This document shows, piece by piece, positions 9,458 to 19,563 of a stretch of 64,000 nucleotides of DNA. How positions within the stretch are numbered: the stretch's first letter is position 1; every line of letters begins with the position of its first letter. Source of the DNA: Theocolax elegans (taxonomy: Eukaryota; Arthropoda; Insecta; Hymenoptera; Cerocephalidae); contig JANSJX010000010.1 of assembly GCA_026168455.1 (NCBI GenBank), positions 531,001 to 595,000 of the forward strand. Reading direction: 5' to 3'. The position numbers and the translations under genes were made by a program. Under the pieces are notes generated by a model. That model did not search any database and was not told the DNA's origin. It was given only the letters and a program-made list of their open reading frames with translations.

Positions 9458-10018
9458 TTATGATCTGCCTGCTTGAGAAGATAACATTTCAATTGCTTGA
9501 GAGGTTTGAAGGATTGACCTTTGGCTAGGAGTAGGTCTATTGTGTAACTCAGTGGGTGTATTGGTGGGAGTGTTTTGAAATGCACTCGTGGTTAGAAGTG
9601 AGGATTGTTGGATAGCAGAGTCTTCGTGTGACGGATGATTAACGCTCTTGTTCTGAAGTGCAGTGTAGGAAAACAGGTGTGTTAACGAACTAAAAATTGC
9701 TGCCAGCAGATGTCTGCTGAATCCGTAAATGTTTTTGAGGGTGTAAACGCGGATTGTAATATTAATGATGGCCTTAATAAATTGCCAGAGTACAATGATG
9801 CCGAATATTGCTGCGCAATAGGTACCAAACGTAATAAAATCGTTCATTATTGTATTGAAGATGACTTTTGCTTTATTTTCAATATACGCTTCATCTATTA
9901 GATTCGCGTAGTTTCCAATTTTTTGTGACAGTTCACTGTTGCTTAATTTTCTCGATATTTCGTATACGTAGGCTGGATGTTCCATTGGGAATAATATATG
10001 GTCCTGAGCTTTGTCCAT
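9458..10018 (-). CDS. Membrane-protein fragment resembling the C-terminal end of a viral/retroelement glycoprotein
   Basis: A 186-codon frame from ATG 10018, open in frame a further 19 codons upstream to about 10076. It has a helical ectodomain-like part (1-60) and one strong hydrophobic segment around residues 62-88 (FGTYCAAIFGIIVLWQFI). A second weaker hydrophobic stretch follows (about 103-118), then a Ser/Thr/Pro-rich tail of about 70 residues. This layout matches the membrane-proximal end of an envelope glycoprotein. Chuvirus-type glycoproteins captured by BEL/Pao elements look like this, and the BEL-like LTR at 6768-7061 lies downstream on the same strand. The family assignment comes from general resemblance only. 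No receptor-binding or fusion part is present. Confidence 0.35.
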   Translation of the reverse strand: MDKAQDHILFPMEHPAYVYEISRKLSNSELSQKIGNYANLIDEAYIENKAKVIFNTIMNDFITFGTYCAAIFGIIVLWQFIKAIINITIRVYTLKNIYGFSRHLLAAIFSSLTHLFSYTALQNKSVNHPSHEDSAIQQSSLLTTSAFQNTPTNTPTELHNRPTPSQRSILQTSQAIEMLSSQAGRS

Positions 10019-10159
10019 ATCTTTTTCGTCATATAATTTGGGAGTAGATATGGGGTGGTATGGAGAGACCGTCGGTTACCCCCACCCCTTACCCCTTGGC
10101 GACAGTGACGCCATGGTATTTTTAACCCAAAGTCTAGCATAGCGTTACCCCCACCACGC

Positions 10160-10620
10160 GGGCCTCTCGGACCTCTCTCTCGCACTCCCAGAGTATACAT
10201 ACCTCTCGGACCTCTCTCTCGCACTCCCAGAGTATACATACCTCTCGGACCTCTCTCTCGCACTCCCAGAGTATACATACCTCTCGGACCTCTCTCTCGC
10301 ACTCCCAGAGTATACATACCTCTCGGACCTCTCTGTCGCACTCGCTGGGCGCTGTCCACCGCTCGGACCTCTCTCTCGCACTCGCACGCTGCAACAACGC
10401 CGCATCCGGACTGATGGGGCGTTATAGTGCGATTCTCTCCCTCTCTCTCGCACTCACGTACTCTGCCTACCGCTCGGACCTCTCTCTCGCACTCGCACGC
10501 TGCACCGACGCCGCATCGGGTCCGATGGGCTGTTATAGTGCGATTCTCTCCTTCTCTCTCGCACTCACGTACTCTGCCTACCGCTCGGACCTTTCTCTCA
10601 CACTCGCACGCTCTCACACT
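10160..10620 (+). repeat. Minisatellite block 1 (39-bp unit, then longer variant units)
   Basis: CTCTCGG recurs at 10164, 10203, 10242, 10281 and 10320, an exact 39-bp period. The unit contains GGACCTCTCTCTCGCACTCC and GAGTATACATAC. From 10340 the array changes to longer variant units with CTCGCACGCTGCA and CACGTACTCTGCCTACCG. The frames reading ...EREVREVCILWE... on the minus strand are repeat translations, not genes. It shares its core with the blocks at 12940-13657 and 14614-14945. Confidence 0.93.
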
Positions 10621-10799
10621 CTTAATACTTACTAACTTAAAGGGTTTGTAAAAGGATTGGGAATAAAGGGTGGGTTTTAAAATAAATTTAACAATAAGTT
10701 ATCTATATACTGTATTTTATTAATTATTATAAAATATTATATTTTTACATTAATTTTATAATATATTTTAATCTAATGGTTTTAATAATTTTCTATTTT

Positions 10800-11806
10800 T
10801 TAATGTTGCACTTGAACGTCGTCGATTTTTCTTTTGAAGACTTCCTTTGGAATTAATTTTAAAAAGTTTTTATCTCCATACGAAACACTTAACAATATAT
10901 TGTCGTCCGTATGGGTGACTGATTTTTGGGCATATTGGTGACCCTTTAATCGCCAAGCAGCTACCAGCGTATTTTCCTCCAATTGATCTTTAAATAGATT
11001 ACTTGCGTGCAATGACATGCTGTAAAAGAAATTTGACGTTATTATCGTTATTATTATCTATAATTATTTTTATATAATAATAAATTAATATTGAGTACTT
11101 ACTATCCATTTAATAAACCCTGTAGCTTTGTTAGTTCGTATAAGTGTTTGAACGCCTCTTGTTTTGTTGGAGTATTTTTTGATCGAAATTTTTTATGCGG
11201 TTCATGTATAACTCTGATATTATTGAAAAATTCGTCCGTATTCATACTAAAATCCGGCTTGGACAAAATTTTGTTATTTCCCTTTAATATAAGCGTTGCC
11301 CATTCAAAATACTTGTGCAAAAAGATCGCGGGTTTATGCGAATCATTGATGCATCTGTCGAGTTGTGTCATACAGGTCGCAATATCCTGGGCTAATGCTG
11401 CAGAGATATTTATTTTTTCGTAAGCACTTAAAGTCGCCGTATTTTGAATAATAAAAAGTGTGCTCCTCTTTGATTTTTTGGGTGTTATCTTTTTATTTTC
11501 CAAGGATGAATCGTTTTCTTTATTACTGTTCGAGTTATTTGCACTTTGTTGAACCGTTGTGGCGAAGCCATTGTCACATTCACATAATTTTTTTAAAATA
11601 TCGTCCATATACTCTTCTACCTCGTCGGAGGTATAATCGTATAAAATGACTGTATTTAAAGTTTCAAAATTAAAATCACATCCACTTATGTTTTGCTCCT
11701 CATCCTCAGGTAACAATGGTAGCGCACCGGGGGGTTGAACCGTAGGCGTGTCGCATTGATTGAATAGATCCTTAAGCAAGTTGTCTATATAATTTGCACT
11801 TTCCAT
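10800..11806 (-). CDS. Two-exon gene, 307 aa, unknown (virus-like neighbourhood)
   Basis: Exon 1 is ATG 11806 to 11103, the intron is 11102-11020 (83 bp; donor GTAAGTAC, acceptor TTTCTTTTACAG) and exon 2 is 11019-10800 to TAA. Exon 1 ends two bases into a codon (TA) and exon 2 supplies the third, so the frame continues without a stop; unspliced, it would end at TAG 11102. The protein starts MESANYIDNLLKDLF, has a Ser/Asn/Lys-rich linker (about residues 85-115) and then a helical domain. Exon 2 adds a compact domain containing VAAWRLKGHQYAQKS and FKRKIDDVQVQ. I do not recognise the family. It is divergently arranged with the gene at 12561, sharing a 754-bp intergenic region. Intact frame and precise splicing suggest a once-functional gene. 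Confidence 0.6.
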
Positions 11807-12560
11807 TGTAATTTATATATATATATATTTATTCTGAAATACACAGTATACTACTAATTGAACTAACACACACACGCGCAAATTTTCGTATTATAGACAA
11901 ATAATATCTATACACGATATACACTATATAAAATAGTTTTGAATAAAGGTAAATACGACGACGATCTTAACTCGACTGTGAAGGAACTGTGACTAAAGGA
12001 AATTACTTTTAGTTTTCGTCAAAGAAAGGTGTATATAAATTTTCTTGCAAGGATGGGGTTGGAAAAATAGTTAAAAATTTCCGACGCACGTGGTGAAAGT
12101 AGCGTCTTTTTCATAAAAAAAACAGTTGTCACGCGTAGGACCAGTACTGTACTGCAAGAATCGTTCATAAATGCGTGATACCTGTTTTACTTTACGAAAG
12201 ATGACTTTTTAGTACTGAAGAACCTTCTGACCCCCCACGTCGAATGTAGTGAAACATGAAAAAAAAAAAACCACTTGAAGAAAACGTGCGTTTTCTTTAA
12301 CACCGAGACGGAGAAAAAACAGACATCTCGCATTTTTTGGACGCATATTCAGTATACCCTGTATACAGAAAATGCGAGACATGTGATTTTCACAGATTTA
12401 CAGTAGTTGCATAGAGTAGGAGGTATTAGTGGGGATTGGTACATAGAATCATATTGTTTTTTGGGGAAAAAATAAAACACTGAAAGTATTAGTTCCTTGT
12501 TGACCATCGCGCGAGTAGGACAATCAGTACAAAAGGAAAATCTCTTAGTAAAAAATAAAA
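11807..12560. promoter_or_regulatory. Divergent intergenic region between two spliced genes
   Basis: A 754-bp gap separates the starts of the minus-strand gene (11806) and the plus-strand gene (12561). It has an (AT)n stretch beside the left gene and mostly AT-rich sequence. No clear TATA or operator can be defined. A shared bidirectional promoter is inferred from geometry only. Confidence 0.3.
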
Positions 12561-15500
12561 ATGATAAGTTCTAGTGAAAGTGAATTGTGCGAAATAATTT
12601 TAAGATTAGCAAATTATTTGCGATATCGTCAAACACACCCAGGGATATGGCGGCGATGCGATTTAACGTGGCGTATACGGTTGAGACGTATGGAGTGCGC
12701 GCGCTTAGTGCGAGAACTCAACTTTATATTAAGCTGTTATACATTTCGGCAAATCGCTGCTCTGCACAATAGATTTTTCCGTACGTGTGAGGCGGCGATA
12801 TTGGCAGTGGGAGAGTACATCAGACGTTGCAATATGGAGGGGTTATACGCATTACGACGCATCATGAACGACTACGGAGAATTACAAGGTAATTACACAT
12901 AATAATTGATATACTAATCTCTCACTTTGTATGTATCGTGCGCACCTCTCTTTCGCACTTTGCAGTACGCTATATCTCTCGCCCTTACGGTGCACGAGTA
13001 TACACCTCGAACCTCTCACTCGCACTTATGGTATACGCATATACACATCGGACCTCTCTGTCGCACTTACGGTATACGTATATATTGCTCGAACCTCTCT
13101 ATCCCTCTCTTGCACTAACGGTACACGCGTCTACAACTAGGACCTCTCTCTCGCACTTGAAGTAGTTGTATACACATCGGACCTCTCTGTCGCAGTTATG
13201 GTATATGAATATACACCTCGGACCTCTCTGTCGCACTTACGGTATATGAATATACACCTCGGACCTCTCTATCGCACTTACGGTATACGAATATACACCT
13301 CGGACCTCTCTGTCGCACTTACGGTATATGAATATACACCTCGGACCTCTCTGTCGCACTTACGGTATACGAATATACACCTCGGACCTCTCTGTCGCAC
13401 TTACGGTATACGTATACACACCTCGGACCTCTCTGTCGCACTTATGGTATATGCATATACACCTCGGACCTCTCTGTCGCACTTACGGTATACGTATGTA
13501 CACCTCGGACCTCTCACTTGCACTTATTGTATACGTATATACAGCTCGGACCTCTCACTCGCACTTATGGTATACGTATATACATCTCGGACCTCTCTGT
13601 CGCACTTATGGTATACGTATATACACCTCGGACCTCTCACTCGCACTTATGGTATACATATGGGCTATTTCACGTCAAGTGGTACGATGAAAATTTTAAA
13701 TCGTTCCAAAATTTGAAAACAGGCTGGAAATATCTTCCAGAAGATAGAAAAAAAATTTTAGGTGTTAAAAATAATTTGCCTAAGAGTTATTCCACCATGA
13801 AAAATGGAAATTTTTCAGTTTTTTAGAAAAATTTCTATTTTTAAAGCCATTTATCTCAAAATCTATTGATTTTTTTGAAAAAACATTATAAACAACTTTT
13901 GTTTAAAATAATCTTTAGAACTTATCTAGCTGGGTTACAATTTTTAATTTTAAAATCTCGAAGAGATAGAACGCCCGGAAGTATTGAATATCAAAAAAAG
14001 GCGACCACGCCACAATCGATTTTGATCTAACACCGCTCAAAAGATCACATTTTTCGAGAGCTTTCGAATGGCGGCGGTTAGATTATTGGCCAAGACCGCT
14101 GGTGTAAGTTATACCTCATAAACCTCATAAAATCACTAATTTTCATGTATTTTAGGGCATAACTTACACCAGCGGTCTTGGCCAATAATCTAACCACAGC
14201 CATTCGAAAGCTCTCGAAAAATGTGATCTTTTGAGAGGTGTTAGATCAAAATCGATTGTGGCGTGGTCGCCTTTTTTTGATATTCAATATTTCCAGGCGT
14301 TCTATCTCTTCGAGATTTAAAAATTAAGAATTGTAACCGAGATAGATAAGTTCTAAAGATTATTTTGAACAAAAGTAGTTTCTACTGTTTTTTCAAAAAA
14401 ATCAATAGATTTTGAGATAAATGGCTTTGAAAATAGAAATTTTTCTAAAAAATTGAAAAGTTTCCATTTTTCATGGTGGAATAACTCTTAGGCAAATTAT
14501 TTTTAACACCTAAAAATTTTTTTCTATCTTCTGGAAGATATTTCCAGCCTATTTTCAAATTTTGGAGCGATTTAAAATTTTCATCGTACCACTTGACGTG
14601 AAATGGCCCATATATAAACCTCGGACCTCTCACTCGCACTTATGATATACGCATATACACCTCCGGACCTCTCTGTCGCACTTATGGTATACGCTTATAC
14701 AGCTCGTACCTCTCTATCGCACTTGTGGTATACATATATACACCTCGGACCTCTCACTCGCACTTATTTTATACGTATATACAACTCGGACCTCTCACTC
14801 GCACTTATTGTATACGTATATGCACCTCGGACCTCTCTGTCGTACTTATGGTATACGCATATACACCTCGGACCTCTCTGTCGCACATGCAGCCGTTGTT
14901 TACAACTCGGACCTCTCTGTCGCAATTACGGAACGTATGTCTACCTTCGTACTCTTACCACAGTTTTTATATAACAATTTTTGTGCTTCATGTTCTTCCG
15001 TCTTTTTCTTACGTGTTTATAGAGCATACGTATTTCTAAGTGCGCTCCCATATCACATCGGTAATAAATTTCGGTCTTTTTTTTTGCAGCTCGAAATCGC
15101 CTGTTGCGAGAAATGGACGACGATAGCGACAACGAGGTTATTGTTATATCAGATTCTGATGACGAGGACGACGATGACAGGACGAGTATTTCTTGCGATT
15201 GTGAGAGTTGCAACAATGCTGGTATTCCTCCTGCAGATAATGCAGTTGAATCTGCGGCGGGACAACCATCTCACTCCCACGCTGTGGCGGATGACCAGTA
15301 TGTCAGCGAATCTGATTCAACGCTTGATATTTCCGATGCGGAAACGAAACCTTATATACCTCGAGGTCGACCAACCGGGATATTGGCGAGCATGGTATTA
15401 ACAAATTTTGTTGAGCCTACGGAATATGTAACCAGGGCCATCAGAGGTGATTCACCTGAGCGGTGTGCGAGCCCTATCTCCGATGAATTGCGGGAACCTC

Positions 15501-15840
15501 GAGGTGAAGTCATCCGTCGATTTTATTTGCACAGTGATCCGGACATCGACCATGATGTTTTTAACGACAACAATGCCTTGGATCGACGTGTAAACGAAAG
15601 TAAATATAGAGTATAACACTAATTATTTGTTAAGATGTAAACATTTATAAAGCATTTTTGTTTATCGTAGTAATACGCAGGGAGGAAAGCGGGCGTGAAA
15701 TTATTCAGCGGTGGGGATCTCCAATTTTACTCAATTTCGCGAATCAAATTAGATTTTCTCGTCGCGCTCAGGAATTACGGTGGATCCACGATATGGCCAC
15801 CGACTTAAATTCAGTATTATATACAGAGCGTGATATTTAA
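12561..15840 (+). CDS. Multi-exon acidic protein gene, unknown; possibly the 5' exons of the polymerase gene
   Basis: Exon 1 is 12561-12888 (ATG; Arg-rich, helical; donor CAAG|GTAATT). Exon 2 is 15090-15599 (acceptor T8 GCAG; acidic MDDDSDNEVIVIS with DDEDDDD, then Pro/Ser-rich; donor GAAA|GTAAAT). Exon 3 is 15671-15840 (acceptor ATCGTAG; ends TAA). Each junction is phase-compatible: one base is carried over both times. The donor of exon 2 is equally in phase with the acceptor at 16014 that opens the polymerase exon, so exons 1-2 could encode the N-terminus of that polymerase, with exon 3 an alternative end. Intron 1 (2.2 kb) is filled by minisatellite and a foldback element. No domain is recognised. 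Confidence 0.5.
12940..13657 (+). repeat. Minisatellite block 2 (41-bp unit, about 17 copies)
   Basis: GGACCTCTCTGTCGCACTTA recurs every 41 bp (for example 13221, 13262, 13303). The spacer is a TATAC-rich segment such as GGTATACGTATATACACCTC. It lies inside the first intron of the gene at 12561. The long frames here (13198-13716, 13328-13690) arise because 41 bp shifts phase through all frames; they are not genes. Confidence 0.93.
13658..14613. mobile_element. 956-bp foldback (palindromic) element inserted in the minisatellite
   Basis: Two arms of 455 bp each (13658-14112 and 14159-14613) flank a 46-bp spacer. The ends read ATATGGGCTATTTCACG and CGTGAAATGGCCCATAT. The arms differ at only scattered positions. 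The element splits what was one minisatellite array, since the same 41-bp units resume at 14614. The termini fall in TATA-rich repeat sequence, so the target duplication is ambiguous (TA or ATAT). It carries no transposase and is probably non-autonomous. Confidence 0.85.
14614..14945 (+). repeat. Minisatellite block 3 (41-bp unit, about 8 copies)
   Basis: Continues the array interrupted by the foldback, with the same CTCGGACCTCTC core and TATACGYATATAC spacer. It ends shortly before the 15090 acceptor. Confidence 0.9.
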
Positions 15841-16014
15841 ACTTTGTTAGATCGCGTTCGTGATAGTTTTAATGGTGCGCCGGAGCCTTAAAATAATAAA
15901 TTATTAGTATCTAAATTGTATTTTATTAGATTTGTTTTTAATAAATAGCTAACATATAGAAAAATTATTTTTATTTAATTACAAATCCCCCACCCTTTAT
16001 TGTTTTAATTGCAG

Positions 16015-17330
16015 CGACATCGACACAAACGAATGCAGTTTGTGAGGGTAATCGACCGCGGATTCGGCTTGTGGAGTATAGCGATTCCGAGAGCGAGCAT
16101 GATTCTGATTGCATCGATAGGAGCGATAGCGGTAGCTGTGTCGGCGTGCATAACAAGGTAGAGTGCGTTGATCTTTGCGAACCGGAATGTGTTTTAGTAC
16201 AAAAAGGCGGTCACAACCCAATTACTGATACAATTCACCCTCCAGGTATACGATTTTACGTGGAGAGTGAAATGAATCATAAAATTAAAAAATTTCGCGT
16301 AAACGGTTGCCGGGTGACACTACGCGTAAATCACCCGCCTGATAATTTTAACCTCGTATTGTGGTTAGAATTAGTCATGCGGGATATTCACGATTATTTA
16401 ATTAAAAAAAATCACCCTGATGATTTGATAGGGGTGTCTATCAATAGTGAAAATTTTGTACATGGCGCTGCAGGAATGTCGTTGCGTCCTGTACAAAATT
16501 TTTTATTCAATGATATGTGGGATTTAGTGGGTAGTGTCACTCAAAGTAATTCCAACTTTTTTATCGACGAGAGTTTCGTTATAGAAGCGATTTACGTAAA
16601 TGTACCCGTCGGTAAGGGTCGTGGTAGAAAACCGTTAAATATTAATAACATATAACAGCGTTCCTACGTTACTATTAACAATAACGACAATTTATGTTTA
16701 CCGCGTGCTCTTGCTGTCGGTGAAGCGTTCCTCGCGATAAGATCAGACTCTCGTCAGGAAATTAAAAAAGAATGGTTGGCGATTCGTGACTCGCGAAGAC
16801 CTCTCCAAAAGCAGCGTGCGTTAGAATTACTATCAATAGCTAGTGTTGTAGTTCCAGAAACCGGGTGTGGAATTTCCGAAATAAATAAATTCCAGTCACA
16901 TTACGCACAACGCGGAATCGCTATAGTAGTTTTCGATAAAAATAGTTTAGGATCGGGTGATCCACCACTCTACGACGGCCGCTCAGTTTTGCGCGATACA
17001 TATTTTGATCAGCACTCTATTATTAATTTGCTGTACGACGACGAGTGCAAACATTTTAATACAATTTTAAATCTAACCGGAGCAGCTAAAAATAATTTTT
17101 TTTGCGGATATTGTAACAAAAGTTACAAGTACGTCGATCAACACGAATGTTACAATATTTGTCCCAGTTGCTTTGTTTCGCCCGCGTGTAAACAAGAAGT
17201 TGATATAATTGTTTGCGAAGAATGTGGTAGAAGATTTTTCGGACAATCTTGTTATAAATATCATAAAACGCCCGGTTCATATAAAACCAAAAATAAAAAA
17301 ATTTGCGATGTAATAAAAAAAAAAATATAA
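16015..17330 (+). pseudogene. Polinton/Maverick-type DNA polymerase B, N-terminal part only, with one nonsense codon
   Basis: An open frame begins right after the acceptor TTTTAATTGCAG (16003-16014). It starts with an acidic Ser/Asp segment. The region NFVHGAAGMSLRPVQNFLF followed by TQSNSNFFIDESFV and PVGKGRGRK is the conserved N-terminal region of Polinton-type protein-primed polymerases. A TAA at 16653-16655 interrupts it, but the same frame continues, with DNLCLPRALAVG soon after. Farther on is the Cys/His zinc-binding region (CGYCNKSY, HECYNICPSC, CEECGRRF; about 17100-17270). The 3'-5' exonuclease and the palm with its catalytic aspartates are absent. The frame is cut at an A-run (17315-17325) where the large inverted repeat starts, and its last KKKI is junction sequence. 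It cannot act as a polymerase. Confidence 0.75.
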
Positions 17331-17331
17331 A

Positions 17332-17499
17332 GTTATGAGTGGCATATTTCACCACGGTGACTCTGTTGAAAGCGGTCACTATACGAATATGGTACGTCAA
17401 AATAAGCAATGGTTTAAAATTAATGATTTAATAATCCAAAAAAAACAATGGCCAAAACGAGCTAAAAATTTATATGTATTGTTTCTAGAAAGTGTTTAA
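17332..17499 (+). pseudogene. USP protease C-terminal (His-box) fragment
   Basis: Reads MSGIFHHGDSVESGHYTNMV and continues to INDLIIQKKQ, ending at TAA 17497-17499. This is the same sequence as the end of the minus-strand frame at 21250-21444, duplicated by the inverted repeat. The USP catalytic His lies in GHYT and the Asn/Asp in IND. The Cys-box half is missing because the copy is truncated at the A-run. Confidence 0.8.
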
Positions 17500-17993
17500 A
17501 CTATATTTTTTTTATTAAATCACTTTCACAATGATGTATATAAGTTCGCAAGTATCGTCGATGTATTTTACACTTTTAAATTTGTTGTCTAAAATTTAAA
17601 TATCTTAATTTCGTGATCCCACTTTTATAATCTACTTTTTAAAATGCAATTTACTTAGCTACCAACTAATTTTAATTTTCACCACTACCATTTTTTACAG
17701 CAATAATAAGTACCTACATTTTCCACTTTTTTATTGGTTTCAAAAGAAATCATCTTAATATAAAAAAACACTTTGGACGAAGATGTCAAAAAGCGCAAGT
17801 ATAGTGCATTCCAATTGTATTTTTCAAATACTGTTACCGAATATTTAAAAAGCATTGAAATAAAAACACCTTCCACGAAGGTGTCAACATTCGCAAGTAT
17901 GGCTTCCAATCACACTTTCAAAAACGTTACCTGATTAAAGAAATCTTCAAAAAAATTTTATATATATTTTTTACTTAACCTCCATAAAAAGTT

Positions 17994-18835
17994 TCTGCAA
18001 TTGACACAACTGAAATCAAAATGGCAACGGCAAGAATTTTGTACATATAAGCAGAAAATTTATTTATTTATTAGAGTTTCACTTTCAGTAAATTTTTTAT
18101 TATTCATTACTAAATATTCCACGTTGAATTTGTGTCTCTGCACAGACTTTATAAAGTTTCTGCAACAGAAAGTACTGAAATCAAATCGGCATAATCGACA
18201 AGTACTTTTAAATAATTATATATATATTGGTGTGTGTATAAAGTTTCTGCTATTGAAAGTACTGAAATCAAAGCGGAATAATCAACAAGTATTTTTTACT
18301 ATGCCATAAATTTGTGTTTTTTTAAACACTTATACATTATTGCTTCTATTTTCATACAAATTTCTGCAATTGAAAGAACTGAAATCAAAATGGAATCGAC
18401 AAGTATTGTGTACTATATCAACACAAACTTTTAATTTATTTATTATTATTTTAGGTATTCAGATTAAATTAAATAACTCGTTTATTCGTTATTTGTGTCT
18501 GTAGAAAGTACTTTATAAAACACCTTCGACAAAGGTGTCAAACTTCGCAAGTATGGTTTCCAATCACACATTCAAAAACGATGTCTGATAAAAAATTTTT
18601 AATTCTTGCTCCCATCTTTTTTCTACCATTTATTGTTTTTATAATTAGACATTTAATATATTTTGCTTAAACTTCATAAGTAGTTTCTGCTATTGAAAGT
18701 ACTCAAATCAAAGCGGAATAATCGACAAGTATTTTTTACCATACCATAAATTGTATTTTAATTAAACGTTTATATATTGTTTCTTAAACTTCATAAAAAG
18801 TTTCTGCAATAGAAAGTACTGAAATCAAAGTAGAA
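17994..18835 (+). repeat. Six dispersed copies of a 33-nt motif
   Basis: The motif TTTCTGCAATTGAAAGTACT plus GAAATCAAA recurs near 17994, 18157, 18242, 18360, 18683 and 18800 with 1-4 changes. It is usually followed by a CGACAAGTATT box. Two hairpin-forming ACACCTTC...GAAGGTGT boxes, each followed by CGCAAGTATGG, lie near 17867 and 18519. All are mirrored in the right arm. These may be terminal recognition motifs of the mobile unit. Confidence 0.7.
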
Positions 18836-19184
18836 TCAATCAAAAACACCTTCCAAGAAGGCTATTAAATTGAAAACAAACATTTTTTCAGAAAAGCATC
18901 CTACAAATTTACATTTCAATTCTAGTCTTGTCATGTCCTACAAGCAATAAATAAATAATTTTTTAATAATTTTATTAATTTCTGCAAAACTGATAAAAAA
19001 TAAATTTCTGACTTTTTTATTCTCTTTAAATACACAATGTCTATCCTTCCCGTGTCTTACAGCAATAGATAAACAATTTTATATAATAGTAATAATATTC
19101 ATTTGTGCAAAATTAATTTCTGCAAAACTAATAAAAAAGTAATTTCTCTCTTTTTTATTCTCTTTAAATAAAATAATACTTGCA

Positions 19185-19563
19185 CCACCGTTGATGGTTA
19201 AGTGTTTCAAAATTTTTTTATGATTTACTAATATCTTCTTGTATACTGATGATAGTTTAAAAAAAGTTGAAATAAAGCAATCGAATGTTTAAAACCTAAT
19301 ATTTCTAATTTGGAATTGAACGTGTCTATTCTTTTTCTAATCATAAATAGTTGTCAAGTGCGGGTGCTTTGTTTAACTGCTGAAGTCAAATAAAAATTAA
19401 TCGCTGATACGATATATACAGGTCTTATGAGAAATATTAAGTCATATACTTAATCTTACCTTAAAATATTTATAAGCCCTTGATAGAAACATGCATATGC
19501 AGTGTGTTATGCAGTTAGAATTAGACTTAACATACAAGAGAAAGAAAGCAATTCAACGAGTGA
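19185..19563. other. Spacer of the large inverted repeat
   Basis: A 379-bp single-copy spacer, AT-rich, with no open frame of note. Neither end shows a clear CTRR with a preceding hairpin, so a Helitron 3' terminus cannot be fixed here. Confidence 0.6.

Larger units (their letters stand above)
17317..19184. repeat. Left arm of a 1.87-kb inverted repeat
   Basis: Reverse complement of 19564-21432, nearly identical over its length (I saw one clear difference, TATA versus TAAA, near 18415/20330). It starts in the A-run that ends the polymerase frame and begins with the plus-strand copy of the C-terminal USP segment of the Helitron. The rest is AT-rich with repeated TTTCTGCAATTGAAAGTAC motifs. 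It looks like a second, truncated, oppositely oriented copy of the Helitron 3' region. Confidence 0.92.

Noticed and set aside
9943..10617. Long minus-strand frames rich in CERE/REVREV residues
   Set aside because: They are translations of the 39-bp minisatellite in three frames; no start context or domain.
13198..13826. Overlapping plus-strand frames of 102-172 codons
   Set aside because: They arise from the 41-bp minisatellite, which cycles through all phases, and run into the foldback arm.
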